Source: Limnephilus marmoratus
Lineage: Eukaryota; Arthropoda; Insecta; Trichoptera; Limnephilidae
Length of the DNA: 64,000 nucleotides
Direction: 5' to 3'
Assembly: GCA_917880885.1 (NCBI GenBank)
Contig: OU862913.1
Location: 29,521,286 to 29,585,285 of the forward strand
Part shown: positions 1 to 9,516 of the stretch, piece after piece
How positions within the stretch are numbered: the first letter of the stretch is position 1
How the letters are laid out: every line of letters starts with the position of its first letter
Position numbers and translations under genes: made by a program
The notes under the pieces: generated by a model
What the model was told of the DNA's origin: nothing
The model's input: only the letters and a program-made list of their open reading frames with translations
Databases searched by the model: none

Positions 1-372
1 TTTGATTTGGTTTAGGAACGTATAAGGGACAAACAAAGAAACATTCATTTTTATATATTAAGATTATCAGCCTGAGGTGGCTATGGCGACAGAGACAGCA
101 ACAGTTTTATAAAATACATATTATTATTCAAATTTCTCGACGCTCGCTTTTCCTCATAAAATACAAGATCTAGAAGTATTCAGTTGTATTTTTTGTAGAA
201 TGTTCGAAACACAAATACGTCGAATAGCGTCGGCGTCGATCTATTGCGTCACGGGGCGTCGCGACGCTCTGCCGACGTCTCCTAGAAGTTGTCATGAATG
301 AGAGTAGACCCGCTAGACGCTAGACGATAGACACATCTGTCGACGCTAAATTAGAACCCATCCTACCTGTTT
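1..372. other. Intronic repeat fragments, no gene
   Basis: This lies in the intron upstream of the first visible transporter exon. The first 60 bases match, in reverse complement, the sequence around 59,390-59,450, so they belong to a dispersed repeat. The rest, including a GC-rich patch at about 225-300, matches nothing else I recognise in the window. I see no exon with splice sites. Confidence 0.6.
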
Positions 373-387
373 TTACGTTGAGTTTAT

Positions 388-700
388 TTTTGTTAATAGG
401 GTGTCCCGTCCGAAAATAATAAAAAAAATGTTGCTACCTCCTTCTTTCGCCAACGTTTCGGACAGCGTTGTAGTGTCTATCATCAGGGCAGATCCGGTAG
501 ATGTGTGACACATGCAGTGTCCATCATCAGGGCAGATCCGGTTGATGTGTGACACATCTACCGGATCTGCCCTGATGATGGACACTGCAACGCTGTCCGA
601 AATGTTGGCTAAAGAAGGAGGTAGCGCAACACGGCATAACACCCCCAAAATAAATAACGAAAATACTTTTGGCCGTGAAAATCATAAAACGTAACCAAAA
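388..700. mobile_element. Penelope-like repeat, inverted pair
   Basis: Two copies of one repeat face each other. The left copy (about 400-510) is on the minus strand and the right copy (about 545-690) is on the plus strand, joined through a palindromic middle at about 515-570. Each copy carries a CTGATGA / hairpin / GAAA core (minus 486-456 and plus 572-602), followed by the line of sequence that ends near 'ttggccgtgaaaat'. Other copies lie at 6563-6690 and 37020-37111. The inverted arrangement and hammerhead-like core suggest pseudo-LTRs of a Penelope-like element. That assignment is an inference, because no reverse transcriptase is present here. Confidence 0.5.
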
Positions 701-716
701 ATTTTGATATTGTCCT

Positions 717-1165
717 TTTTTTACGTTAGCTCCACACAGGAGGCCCTGAGGAAAATAATTCCCCTCAGGGCGCATGTCATCTTTGGGGACGCTGTGTGGA
801 GGGTCTTTTTAGGAAAGGAAAGACAGGAAGTTCTGGAAAGGAAAATGGTATTAGAGGTGGGTAGGAATCTGAGGGTCATTGTTTCCAAGGGTGACGGACG
901 TATGAATCCATCCCTCCCACTGCGGTGCAAGACGAAGGGCGATGGGTTGAGGAGAGGTCAAAAGACCTCCTCAACCAGTCTCCCTCGATCCGGCCCGCTA
1001 CGCAGCAGGTGGGCAGAAGCATCGGCCGCAAAGCCCTTGAAAAACCTCACCTCATGAACCCGGTCACCCCTGCTAAGTCACCAAACGTAGTTAACCACTT
1101 TTGGTGACATATGGCAGAATTATTTGTTGTATAATAAATGGAATCCCGGGGCGGCGGTACCCTTA
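717..1165 (-). mobile_element. SINE family 1 copy
   Basis: Full-length copy in reverse orientation. The T-run at about 717 is the complement of its poly(A) tail. Next come the 3' hairpin (CTCCACACAG...CTGTGTGGAG with an inner CCTCAGGG/CCCTGAGG pair) and, near 1150, the 5' head rich in CCGCCCCGGG. At least twelve more full or partial copies occur in the window. Its 3' hairpin is also found at the end of the LINE at 44,390-45,110. Confidence 0.7.
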
Positions 1166-1169
1166 ATTG

Positions 1170-1262
1170 TGAAATAACACAAATCAATTAATTTAAATTT
1201 TCTTGCGAACCCACGGATTCCTAGTCGAGAGCCTTAATCGTCGACCACGGAGGCCTTAAGTT
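1170..1262 (-). mobile_element. tRNA-derived SINE fragment
   Basis: On the minus strand the sequence reads like a tRNA head: an A-box-like 'gtggtcgacgattaaggct' followed by a B-box-like segment ending 'gtgggttcgc', then an AT-rich tail. The copy at 4145-4286 shares head and tail and is better preserved. It has no credible tRNA fold, so it is a SINE and not a tRNA gene. Confidence 0.5.
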
Positions 1263-1609
1263 AATTAAGGTTAGAGTTGGATTAGGATAGATCAGGTAAA
1301 ATCTGTTTTTAAAAAATATATATATTATTTTTGTTTGCGCAAAAATATGGACACCCTGTATGAAAAAATATTGGCAAAGACGCCAGACTAAGGAAACCAA
1401 ATTATATAAAGATTTTAATCTCGTTTGGTCTCGGGTGTGACCGCCTTTTCGGCAATATTATGTTTGTTTCGTATCAATTAGGGTTTGCAATCCCGCATCC
1501 CGCGATCCCGCGGGATTTTAATAACATTTAATCCCGCGGAAAACGGAATTTTCATGTGCGGGATTTGCGGGATTGAAAAAAAAACTAGATTTATACCAAA
1601 AACATGCAT

Positions 1610-2590
1610 GTTTTTTTACATTAACTCCACATGGAGGAAAAAAAACATTCAATCCATCTATGGCATCTTTGAGGATTCTGTGTGGAGGGTGTTTTTAGGA
1701 AAAGGAAAGAGAAGAATGTCTGGTCCGGAAAAAGGGTTGGGTAACAATCTGGGGGTCATAGACATCCGAATTCAATAGACCAGAAGACACAGATGAGGGG
1801 AAAAACCAAACTATGGGGGCGAAGAGAGGAAAGATGACTGTGATTCATTAAAAAATCAACTTGACAGTATATAGGCATCTCGCATTATAATACATCACCA
1901 TTTAGTTCTTAAAAGCAAAATCTGCTTTGAATAAATATACCTTTTTACATGGGAGCGCGAATTGCTTGCCACGTTAATAACATATTTGCGAAGGCCAAAT
2001 GCTCGCCCGAAAAGATTCGCCCCTGTTCACATAGCAATATTTTGTTGCCGTGTTTAGTTAAGACACTTTTACAAATGTTTCATAATTTACTTACCCCTGT
2101 AACCAGCGACGAGCACACTGGAGAACCGCCCACATTTGCTATGTGCAGATAATGTGGGTATAATGTATAGCACAAGCTACCGTTTTTGGCGTGTTATTTC
2201 GTAAAATGTATGGATGTTAGTTCCGCGCTGGTCAGGACTAGAATGATGACGTCACATATTTTAGATTCAAGCGAGGTTCTCTCCCCTCCCCATGGAGCGA
2301 GCTGGCTCCAAGGAGGAGCTCCAGCTGGCTCCATGGGGAGGGGGAAATAATATGTTTTTATCACTTAGGGCAGGTCCAGATATATTCATATGTCCATGCT
2401 TGGGGGTCAATTTGTCCATGAGTGACGGATATATGAATCCATCCCTCCCACTGTGGAGCGTGACGATGGGTCTAGAGTTCTAAAGAGTCCGGCTGGAGAG
2501 AACAAAAGATAACCAACATCTCTGCCGTAGGTCACCTCAAGTGGTTTGCTACGTTTGGTGTCTTAGCAGGGGTGCCCGTGTTCATGGGGT
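1610..2590 (-). mobile_element. SINE family 1 copy split by a DNA transposon
   Basis: The SINE 3' end runs from 1610 to about 1756 and its body resumes at about 2399. The gap is filled exactly by the element at 1757-2398. The short sequence 'tgggggt' is repeated on both sides of the insertion. The copy is diverged, with a damaged 3' hairpin. Confidence 0.55.
1757..2398. mobile_element. Non-autonomous DNA transposon, CATAGACAT termini
   Basis: Begins CATAGACATCC and ends ATATGTCCATG, so the termini are short inverted repeats (CAT-A/G-GACAT). There is no transposase. Closely similar copies lie at 12336-12978 and 61647-63242. The 12336 copy has a clean 8-bp duplication (TTTATTGC), which fits a hAT- or P-type element. 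The interior contains a palindromic 'ccccatgg...ccatgggg' patch. Confidence 0.65.
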
Positions 2591-3290
2591 GAGGTTTGTC
2601 TAGGTCTTGGCGGCGGATTATCTGGGCACGCTGAACCCCAGATTTCTCCCCACCGCTCGTACCTTTTTCCTTCCCCTCGTTCCTTTCCTTAAAAATGCCC
2701 TGTCGTCACTGGTCACTCAGCCGGGTGTCCAACCCCTTACCCCGCCTCCAACTGTTCAACAACTACCATTTTTTTATGTTTTTGTAGAAAAAAAAAATAA
2801 TGTCACCGGAGAATAATTCCCCTCAGGGCTTATGCCATCTTTGGGGATGCTGTGGGTGCTTTTAGGAAATGAAGGAGAGGAAGTTCTGGGAAGGAAAATG
2901 GTTTTAGGGGTGGGTAGGAATCTGGGGGTCAGTGTGTCCAGGAGTGATGGACATATGAATCCATCCCTCCCACTGCGGTGCAAGGCGATGTTCCGAGAGA
3001 TTACGACTGAAGAAGTCAAACGGACTTCTTCAACCATGCAGCTGATGGGCAGATGCATCTGCCGCCAAGACCCGGACATAGTTCAAGTCACCAAACGTAG
3101 CGAACATTTGGGGTGACCTATGGCAGAGGTGGTACCCATACCCGCCTCCCTAGGTTCCTACCCACCCCTCGTACCTTTTTCCTCCCCAGAACTTCATCTC
3201 CTTCCTTTTTTCAAAAGACCCTCCACGCAGCATCCCCATAGATGACACGGGCCCTGAGGAGAATTATTTCTTACGTGAAACTAGTGTTAA
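2591..3290. mobile_element. Head-to-head SINE family 1 fragments
   Basis: Three SINE pieces are packed together: a plus-strand piece at about 2500-2700, a minus-strand copy at about 2795-3160, and a plus-strand 3' end at about 3160-3290 that finishes in an A-run. The last piece ends about 50 bases before the exon acceptor at 3343. Confidence 0.55.
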
Positions 3291-3343
3291 AAAAAATTAA
3301 ACCTTAGAACATGTTTTAACTGTGTCCATTTCTGTCTTTCCAG

Positions 3344-3535
3344 GTTTCTCCCGCATTCCAGTGTACGAGGGCAAGCGCACATCCATCGTGGCCATGCTGT
3401 ACGTGAAGGATCTGGCCTTCGTGGACCCCGATGATAACACGCCGCTCAAGACGCTGTGCCAGTTCTACCAGAACCCGTGCAACTTCGTGTTTGAAGATGT
3501 CACCCTGGACGTTATCTTTAGGCAATTCAAGGAAG
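3344..3535 (+). CDS. uex: CNNM/unextended Mg2+ transporter, exon encoding end of CBS1 and start of CBS2
   Basis: First visible exon of a CNNM-family metal transporter, a membrane protein implicated in Mg2+ handling. The acceptor is 'tctgtctttccag' (ends 3343) and the donor is GTGAGT at 3536. The exon opens with two bases of a split Gly codon and then reads FSRIPVYEGKRTSIVAML, followed by VKDLAFVDPDD, an almost invariant CNNM signature at the end of CBS domain 1. It closes with the FEDVTLDVIF stretch that leads into CBS2. The CBS pair binds Mg-ATP and controls transport in characterised family members. The exon ends in phase 1 (codon G|GG with the next exon). The exons for the signal peptide, the extracellular part, the DUF21 membrane domain and the first half of CBS1 are not in the window. 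The name follows the insect orthologue. Family assignment is near certain; the exact vertebrate paralogue (CNNM1-4) cannot be assigned. Confidence 0.95.
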
Positions 3536-3884
3536 GTGAGTCTTACAACAAGAAGAGAGCATCTACTATCCTTATCCTATATTCCTCTTCCTCTCTATTT
3601 CACATTTTTATTTGTTTAAAGGCATAATAAAACTCAGCCTTGCTCATAAAAAAATACTTAGTTACACATTGAACAAAGACTGGACTTTTTATATTTCGAT
3701 TTGTTACTAATAAAAAAAGTCTTTAATTTGTTGCAATAGAGCTGGCAACGTTGTATTTTGGTGGTGGATTGACCCGTGGCGCTTTAGTTTCTCAGAAAAT
3801 TGGAGTTTCGATTTGTGGTATTTGATGTTCGAATCATATCATGTTTTTTTTAAATTTTTTTAAAGTACATAAGATAGACATGCT

Positions 3885-4140
3885 GTCCAAATATTTACAT
3901 ATTTTTTTTTTAATGTGAATATCACTAGTCCCAGCTGCTCCTGTCTGGAGCTAGTGAGACTATGGTATCCCCAATTGGGGTATGATGTGACGCTGAAGGT
4001 AATGAGGAGAAGAAGGAGATAGGGAAGAGGAAGGTTGGAAGTACCTGGCTATCCAGATCTGGTCACCAAACACGGCTAATGCCATTTCAAGCAACGTTTC
4101 AATTCTGAATGGTGGTCTTTTCTTACACCAGGGCGATACT
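3885..4140. mobile_element. SINE family 2 copy
   Basis: Contains the diagnostic blocks 'ccagctgctcctgtctggag', 'tacctggctatccagatctg' and 'gtcaccaaacacggc', followed by a T-rich end. Related copies lie at 14592-14810, 14850-15030 and 34993-35075, and a tandem derivative lies at 35540-35935. Orientation is uncertain. Confidence 0.5.
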
Positions 4141-4144
4141 GAGA

Positions 4145-4286
4145 GTATCTTTATCTATTATTTTAATTGAATTAATTGTGAATTAACACAAATTAATTAA
4201 ATAAAATTTATTTGCGCAAGCCGGGATTCGATCCCGTGACCTTCGGATTGTGAGTCAAGAGCCTTACCCCTCGACCATGAAGGCTG
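4145..4286 (-). mobile_element. tRNA-derived SINE
   Basis: The minus strand carries an A box (TGGTCGAGGGGTAAGG) and a B box (GGATCGAATCCC) at tRNA-like spacing near 4286-4216, followed by an AT-rich tail containing 'tgtgttaattcacaatta'. The same head and tail occur at 1170-1262. The intact promoter boxes suggest a fairly young copy. Confidence 0.6.
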
Positions 4287-4397
4287 TCAATGTCATGATT
4301 TTGTTCATAATTTCGATTCTAATGACTAATTCACTATTATTTATATAATATATGTTTATTTTTTTAACATATTAAGTATAATTCAATATATTTACTA

Positions 4398-5925
4398 GTG
4401 ACCGACCGAAGGTTCGGTTTCGGCAAGTTTTGGCAAAGTTTCAGTTTCGGCATCAGATTTTCTGCCGAAACCGAAACTTTTTTAGACATGTTAAAAATCG
4501 ATTGTTTACTGTTATTTGGTTTATTTTTCACACTAAAGGCCTATCCGCACACAACAGTGCCGGCACGTGACCGACAGTTCCGTACCGTGACGTGCTATTC
4601 GTACATGTCAGTACCGACACGACGCGACGACGCGCGCAGTGATTAGTTGGCACTCTAGACTCTGCGTAGCAGTTTCATGTGCTAAAATGCCTCGATATTC
4701 AAGATCACAATTAGCAGCGATAGCTTTAATATTAGATTAGGCACAGGACCCCCTAGTGAGGAGGACTAAGAAATACAATATTTTATACTTAATTTCACAT
4801 TACATTTTGTATGTAAAAAAATTTCTATATAGTCTCTATAATAAAAAATAAAAAAAAAAAACAAATAAATAAAAAAAGATGAAGACGAAATGTATGTGAG
4901 AAGAAGGCATTGGGTTCATAATGCGTGGAGGAAAAGAGAAGGAGAAGGAGATTTCACCACCCTATATAAACATCTGATGGATGATGAATCAAAGTTTTTT
5001 TGAGTATTTCAGGATGTCAAAACATTGTTTCGACATACTTTTATCTAAAATAAAATTATTATATTTATAATTAAATTATTTAATTATAATAAAAAATTAT
5101 TATAATTTATCTCTTTTTACGCCCAACATATGTTTGCTTAAAAATTAATGTCCATATATTTTCTATGTGAAAGGTCATAAATTGCATGATATACACGGAC
5201 CAATTCAATCAACTTTTCGTCGTCCTTCTTGAAAGACTGCCACCGTGTCAGGCAAAATATTGTCCGCTAGAAATTCACGCCGGATCACTGCGAGCGTCGG
5301 CGCAGCACTGACATCACTGAACGTCACTGTCACTGACAAGTATGGATAGCGTCGTACAAAATGTATGCCACAATATCATTTTCCACTGACACTGATGGAT
5401 ACGTTACTGATCGGTACGTGTCGGCACTGTGCCGGCACTGTTGTGTGCGTATAGGCCTTTATTCAGACAGTTAACACGTGTTAAATTAAATAAGTGTTGA
5501 TTATTGACAAATGTTTGTTCAAAAAACTAGTTAAAATATTTGTTAATTTTGATTTGTTTTAAAGCAGTAATATCAACAAAAAAAAATTTACATACTTTAA
5601 TTGTTGTTTTTTATTTCATTTAACACGTATAAAAAGAATTTTGTGATTGTAAACTCGATAAAAATTAAAATACTCAATTAATGAGGTCCTTCCTTTATAA
5701 TTTAAGTGATAACTATTGACAATTTTTTGTTCCAAGAAGTAGTTAACATGTTTTGTTATTTTTTATAAATTTTGTTTGTTTTATAGAAGTTATATAAATA
5801 AATATTATTTTTCACATACTTCAATTATTTAACACGTGTTAACTGTCTGAATAAGTGTAAAAATAACCCAATAAGACAGTAAACAATCAATTTTTAACAT
5901 GTCTAAAAAAGTTTTGGTTTCGATT
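4398..5925. mobile_element. Foldback element with a nested insertion
   Basis: The stretch around 4476-4533 plus 5461-5490 (ending 'cagacagttaacacgtgtt') recurs in reverse complement at about 5830-5920, making an inverted-repeat element. Comparing the arms shows that the left arm was interrupted by the element at 4537-5458. The left flank holds short palindromic 'ggttcggtttcggc' motifs. No coding capacity. Confidence 0.5.
4537..5458. mobile_element. PIF/Harbinger-like MITE
   Basis: The termini are long inverted repeats: AGGCCTATCCGCACACAACA on the left, and its mate ending TTGTGTGCGTATAGGCCT on the right, with further inverted pairing inside (GTGCCGGCAC). The flanks are TAA (4534-4536) and TTA (5459-5461), consistent with a 3-bp TWA target site. 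The uninterrupted other arm of the host repeat (about 5845-5865) shows the empty-site sequence. Confidence 0.6.
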
Positions 5926-5949
5926 GCGTTAACCGTCTTATATCCGGTA

Positions 5950-6312
5950 TCAGTGTCTTCTTCTTCGATGGCGCTACAGCCCATATCGAGCTTTGGCCTC
6001 CTGCAACAGTCGCCTCCAACTCCTCCTGTCCTCAGCGACTGACTTCCAATTTGGTACCTGGAGAAGCTGTGCTGCATCCCCTCTTACTTCGTCTTCCCGC
6101 CTCAGTCTGGGTCTTCCCACTTTTCTCTTTCCACCTGGGTGTCCAGTCAAAATTCTTTTTGGTCCGCGTGTATCCGGCATTCTCTGTACATGCCCAGCCC
6201 ATCTCAGCCTGAGGAGTCTCATATGTGTTGAGATGCTAGGTGCCTTATATATGTCATACAATTCTGTATTGTGCCGGATGCGCCACTATTCACCCTCTTT
6301 CACGGGTCCGCG
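5950..6312 (-). mobile_element. RTE-type LINE fragment, RT C-terminus
   Basis: The minus strand encodes LRLRWAGHVQRMPDTRGPKR, then GRPRLRREDEVRGDAAQ and a WRRLLQEAKARYGL ending. This is the standard C-terminal tail of RTE-like endonuclease/reverse transcriptase proteins. It is truncated at the 5' end near 6312. A near-identical plus-strand copy lies at 48917-49518. The 3' end is a 'gaagaagaag' run. Confidence 0.8.
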
Positions 6313-6523
6313 TCAGTGTAACGATTACTAAAATTATTGTGGTTTTTGGCGTTTAGTTTTGGTGTAACCGTCAAGTAACAGACACCAAGAACTATTAAGC
6401 TTAGTCCCAATTCGGGGCCAATCGGTTTCGGATAGCGTTACAGTGTTTAATCCTCTCAGAGCCGGTATTTCAGTATGATAATTTGTGAAGTTAATGTGGT
6501 TTTCGGCATTAGTTTTGGTGTAG

Positions 6524-6910
<387 letters not shown>

Positions 6911-6978
6911 TAAATTTTTCATTAAATGTTAGAACCCTTCAAGCTTCAGAAGAACATTACTAGCCACTAACACTTTCA

Positions 6979-7415
6979 ATTTGGGAGGCAGGTACGGGTA
7001 CCGCCGCCCCGGGAACCATTTATTGGATACCTCCGCCATAGATCACCCAAAGTGGTTCGCTACGCTTGGTGACTTGTGCAGAGGTGCCCGGGTCCTTGGG
7101 ATGAGATGTGTTTAGGTCTTGGCGGTCTATGCGTTTCCCCACCTATTGCGTGGCGGGCCAGATCAGGAGAGATTAGTTGAGGGAGACCTAAACCTAGACT
7201 TCTCCAGCCAGACTCACGACCCTTCGCCCTTGCACTGCAGAGGGAGGGATGGTCACCCTAGACACATTGACCCCACCTCTCATACATTTTTCCTTCCCAG
7301 AACTTCCTCTCCTTCCTTTTCCTTAGAAGACCCCCCACACAGCATCCCCAAAGATGACACAGGCCCTGAGGCAATTTTTTACCTCAGGGCCTCCTGTGTG
7401 GAGCTAATGTAAAAA
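6979..7415 (+). mobile_element. SINE family 1, full-length
   Basis: Starts 'ttgggaggcaggtacggg', passes the CCGCCCCGGGAACC block, and ends in the 3' hairpin (CCCCACACAGCATCCCCAAA to CTGTGTGGAG) and an A-run at 7404-7415. It is one of the better reference copies for the family. Confidence 0.75.
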
Positions 7416-7429
7416 AAAAGATGGATTCA

Positions 7430-7500
7430 GAAATATTCCATTAATTTGGATTTTATTGCAGAGTGGAAATATTTTGACCTTCTGAGGCCTGAGGGGTTAA
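7430..7500 (-). mobile_element. TTAA-family B MITE, end fragment
   Basis: Ends 'aggcctgaggggTTAA' at 7500, the reverse complement of the family B start (TTAACCCCTCAGGCCTC at 18293). Only the last 70 bases are present, so the piece is truncated on its left side. Confidence 0.55.
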
Positions 7501-7612
7501 CATGTTGGTATTGCCATTTAAACGATCGGTCCATTTTTTCTACATTTTCTTGCCATACCTTACCCGACCTAACCTAACCTAACCTCACCCTTTCCCTGTC
7601 CATTCCTTCCAG

Positions 7613-7831
7613 ACCTGAAGCGCGCCCAAGAAGAAGCCAGCAAGTACGGAGAATGTTCCGACTCTTCCACAGCGGGCCGGCGATCTCGTAAAATGTCCCT
7701 CCTGTTCTTCAAAGCCGATGCCCTTCAGGCCAAGAACAGCAAGCCCACAACGTCCGACAATAAGGAGGAAGTTAATGATGATAATGCAAAGGATGTTTTA
7801 CCCAGTAAAAATGAAGAGATCAATTGATTTG
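7613..7831 (+). CDS. uex: Optional exon of the CNNM transporter with an in-frame TGA
   Basis: The acceptor 'cattccttccag' ends at 7612 and a strong donor GTACGT starts at 7832, giving 219 nt (73 x 3). Entry and exit phases match both neighbouring constitutive exons, so inclusion keeps the frame. The reading LKRAQEEASKYGECSDSS... is open for 70 codons with a GC-rich, coding-like start, then stops at TGA (7825-7827), two codons before the junction. Inclusion would give a protein ending just after CBS2 and lacking the cyclic-nucleotide-binding-like domain, or a decay-prone mRNA. A weaker internal donor at 7688 (GTAAAA) would leave a 75-nt stop-free exon, also frame-preserving. I recognise no domain in it: it is basic, Ser/Lys/Asp-rich and looks like a disordered linker. 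It could also be a decayed cassette exon. Confidence 0.6.
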
Positions 7832-7844
7832 GTACGTACGAGAG

Positions 7845-8215
7845 GTCTTCTGGCATTCTTAAAACAATAGTCTCCTTCATTGATATGCTTGGTGTAACTC
7901 TAAATGCCCAGCTCAGGAACGATGGCTCCGTCGAAATCATAGTTTAATTAGCCTCTCAGATGCTGGGTGTACTGTACAAGGCCTGCAGATAGTACACAAC
8001 TATTGACCCTGTACTATTTACAAGTGCGCCCCACTATTGAATGTTGAATTTGGCAAAAACCTCTGGTCCGTAACCTCAAAACATCTGAAAACAACCCTCG
8101 ACTGTGTACTTCTGCACAGATTCGAAGGTTCAGAATCTGTCAAACTGGCGTTCCGTTTAACAGATTCTCTTTTAGAGCACAGGCCCTCGGGTGGTAATCA
8201 GTGGCGGCCGCTGCC
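7845..8215 (+). mobile_element. LINE reverse-transcriptase C-terminal fragment
   Basis: A translatable stretch beginning 'attgatatgcttggtgtaac' (around IDMLGVTL) matches the LINE at 44,390-44,780 in order, including the VEFGKNLWSV block (44,390 copy: VEFGSHLWSG). It has several frameshifts. It starts only about 13 bases after the optional exon's donor, so its insertion point adjoins that splice site. Confidence 0.6.
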
Positions 8216-8737
8216 CTGAGAATGTGGTGGTTCACTGACAATCCGTACCTACTTATCACAAAAATAAAAGATTAATTAGGAATTTTTAATAATTAATTTA
8301 TTTTCAAACAAACTGTTATTTCCTCTTATATATTCAACACTGGTTGCACTTATTTATGTAATAAAATTAAATATTAATAAATTAGGTTATTGGTATTTAA
8401 TATAATCAATATAAAAAACAAAACAATGACAATTATCTTGTCACGGGTGAAGCGCGCGCCGCTAGGCTGCGCTAGACGCAAACTGATCTATGTATTATGA
8501 TCTTCGTCAAAATTCGATTGTATTCGTGTCACCTCGGGTCATGGTTCATGGCCAATCGGTAAACTTCGGCAAGGATCGGATTATGTTGGGTGGGTGGCAC
8601 ACCGATTGAAGCAAAATTCTGGTACAAATAGCGAAATTGACACGCTTTCGATGTTTTAAATATCCCATACAAAAATATGATTTCGTTCGTTTGCAAACCG
8701 AATGCACACCAATGCGGCCGATGCGAGGGCGCCCGGC

Positions 8738-8842
8738 CCCTTTCATATTCTTTTCCTTCAGAGAACTTCCTCTCCATTCTTTCCTTTAAAAGACCATCCC
8801 CAAAGATGATACAGGCCTTGTGGGATAAATGTAAAAAAAAAC
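8738..8842 (+). mobile_element. SINE family 1 / LINE 3' tail
   Basis: Short 3'-end piece ('ttccttcagagaacttcctc' ... 'ccatccccaaagatgat') running into an A-rich end, ending about 70 bases before the exon at 8911. The hairpin is damaged. Confidence 0.5.
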
Positions 8843-8910
8843 TAATATTTTCTCTACACTTGAATCTGCTATCCTTTATGATAAATAAATAACATTTATT
8901 TATGTTTCAG

Positions 8911-9051
8911 CTGATAATAAATCGAAACGGCGCAGAAACCATCTGCCGAATAAACTGCAAGACTTTGGCGTGTTTGCCGAACGTAGAGAAAACCAACGAA
9001 TTCGCATTTCCCCGCAACTGACGCTTGCCACCTTCCAGTACCTCAGCACTT
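8911..9051 (+). CDS. uex: CNNM/unextended transporter, linker and start of CNBH domain
   Basis: The acceptor is 'tatgtttcag' (ends 8910) and the donor is GTAAGC at 9052. After the split Thr codon it reads DNKSKRRRNHLPNKLQDFGV, a basic linker, then FAERRENQRIRISPQLTLAT, which begins the cyclic-nucleotide-binding homology (CNBH) domain (the ISPQL motif is shared with vertebrate CNNMs). In the family this domain dimerises and does not appear to bind cyclic nucleotides. The exon ends in phase 1, completed as TCT (Ser) by the next exon. Confidence 0.95.
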
Positions 9052-9188
9052 GTAAGCCATTATTTTTTACCATAGAAAGTTCACGAATCTCTGGAATGTG
9101 TCGGCGCGTTTTGTTTTGTTAACTATTTTTCTAAGAATAAAGTATCTATATAACTAACCCACCGTAATTCGTATAGCGTTAACGTACT

Positions 9189-9516
9189 TTAACCCTTAAC
9201 GTCTGTTTGTTCGATTTAAGGAACAACTCATATAGGTCTTATAGAAATGGTTTTATCTCCCTTACTATCACAGTGAGAAATATGATATAAACGGTGTTAG
9301 AAAGAGAAAACACCACAAAGTAATTAAAATGTACCTACACCTTTATTAATTCCATCCTGAAGCAATTTGAAAAAAAAATTTACTTTGGGACTTTTTTATT
9401 AATTCTTTTTACATGAACGATAAAAAAGTGAATTAACAATAACGTTTATAATACATTTGCCTTATAAAATATGTATGCATTTTTTTTTTTTTCAGTAATT
9501 TTAGGTAGATAAAATG
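9189..9516 (-). mobile_element. TTAA-family B MITE, interrupted by mariner
   Basis: Starts at a TTAA (9189-9192) and matches, in reverse complement, the right half of the family B reference at 18293-18828 ('ctcatataggtcttatagaa', 'cacagtgagaaatatgatat'). It runs up to the foldback mariner at 9517. Confidence 0.55.

Noticed and set aside
7566..7590. (CCTAA)n run resembling the insect telomere repeat.
   Set aside because: Only about four units, and they form part of the pyrimidine-rich tract before the acceptor at 7612. No array and no chromosome-end context.
8400..8740. Overlapping open frames at 8529-8777 on the minus strand.
   Set aside because: No known protein, no splice sites, and inside the transporter intron next to SINE/LINE debris.
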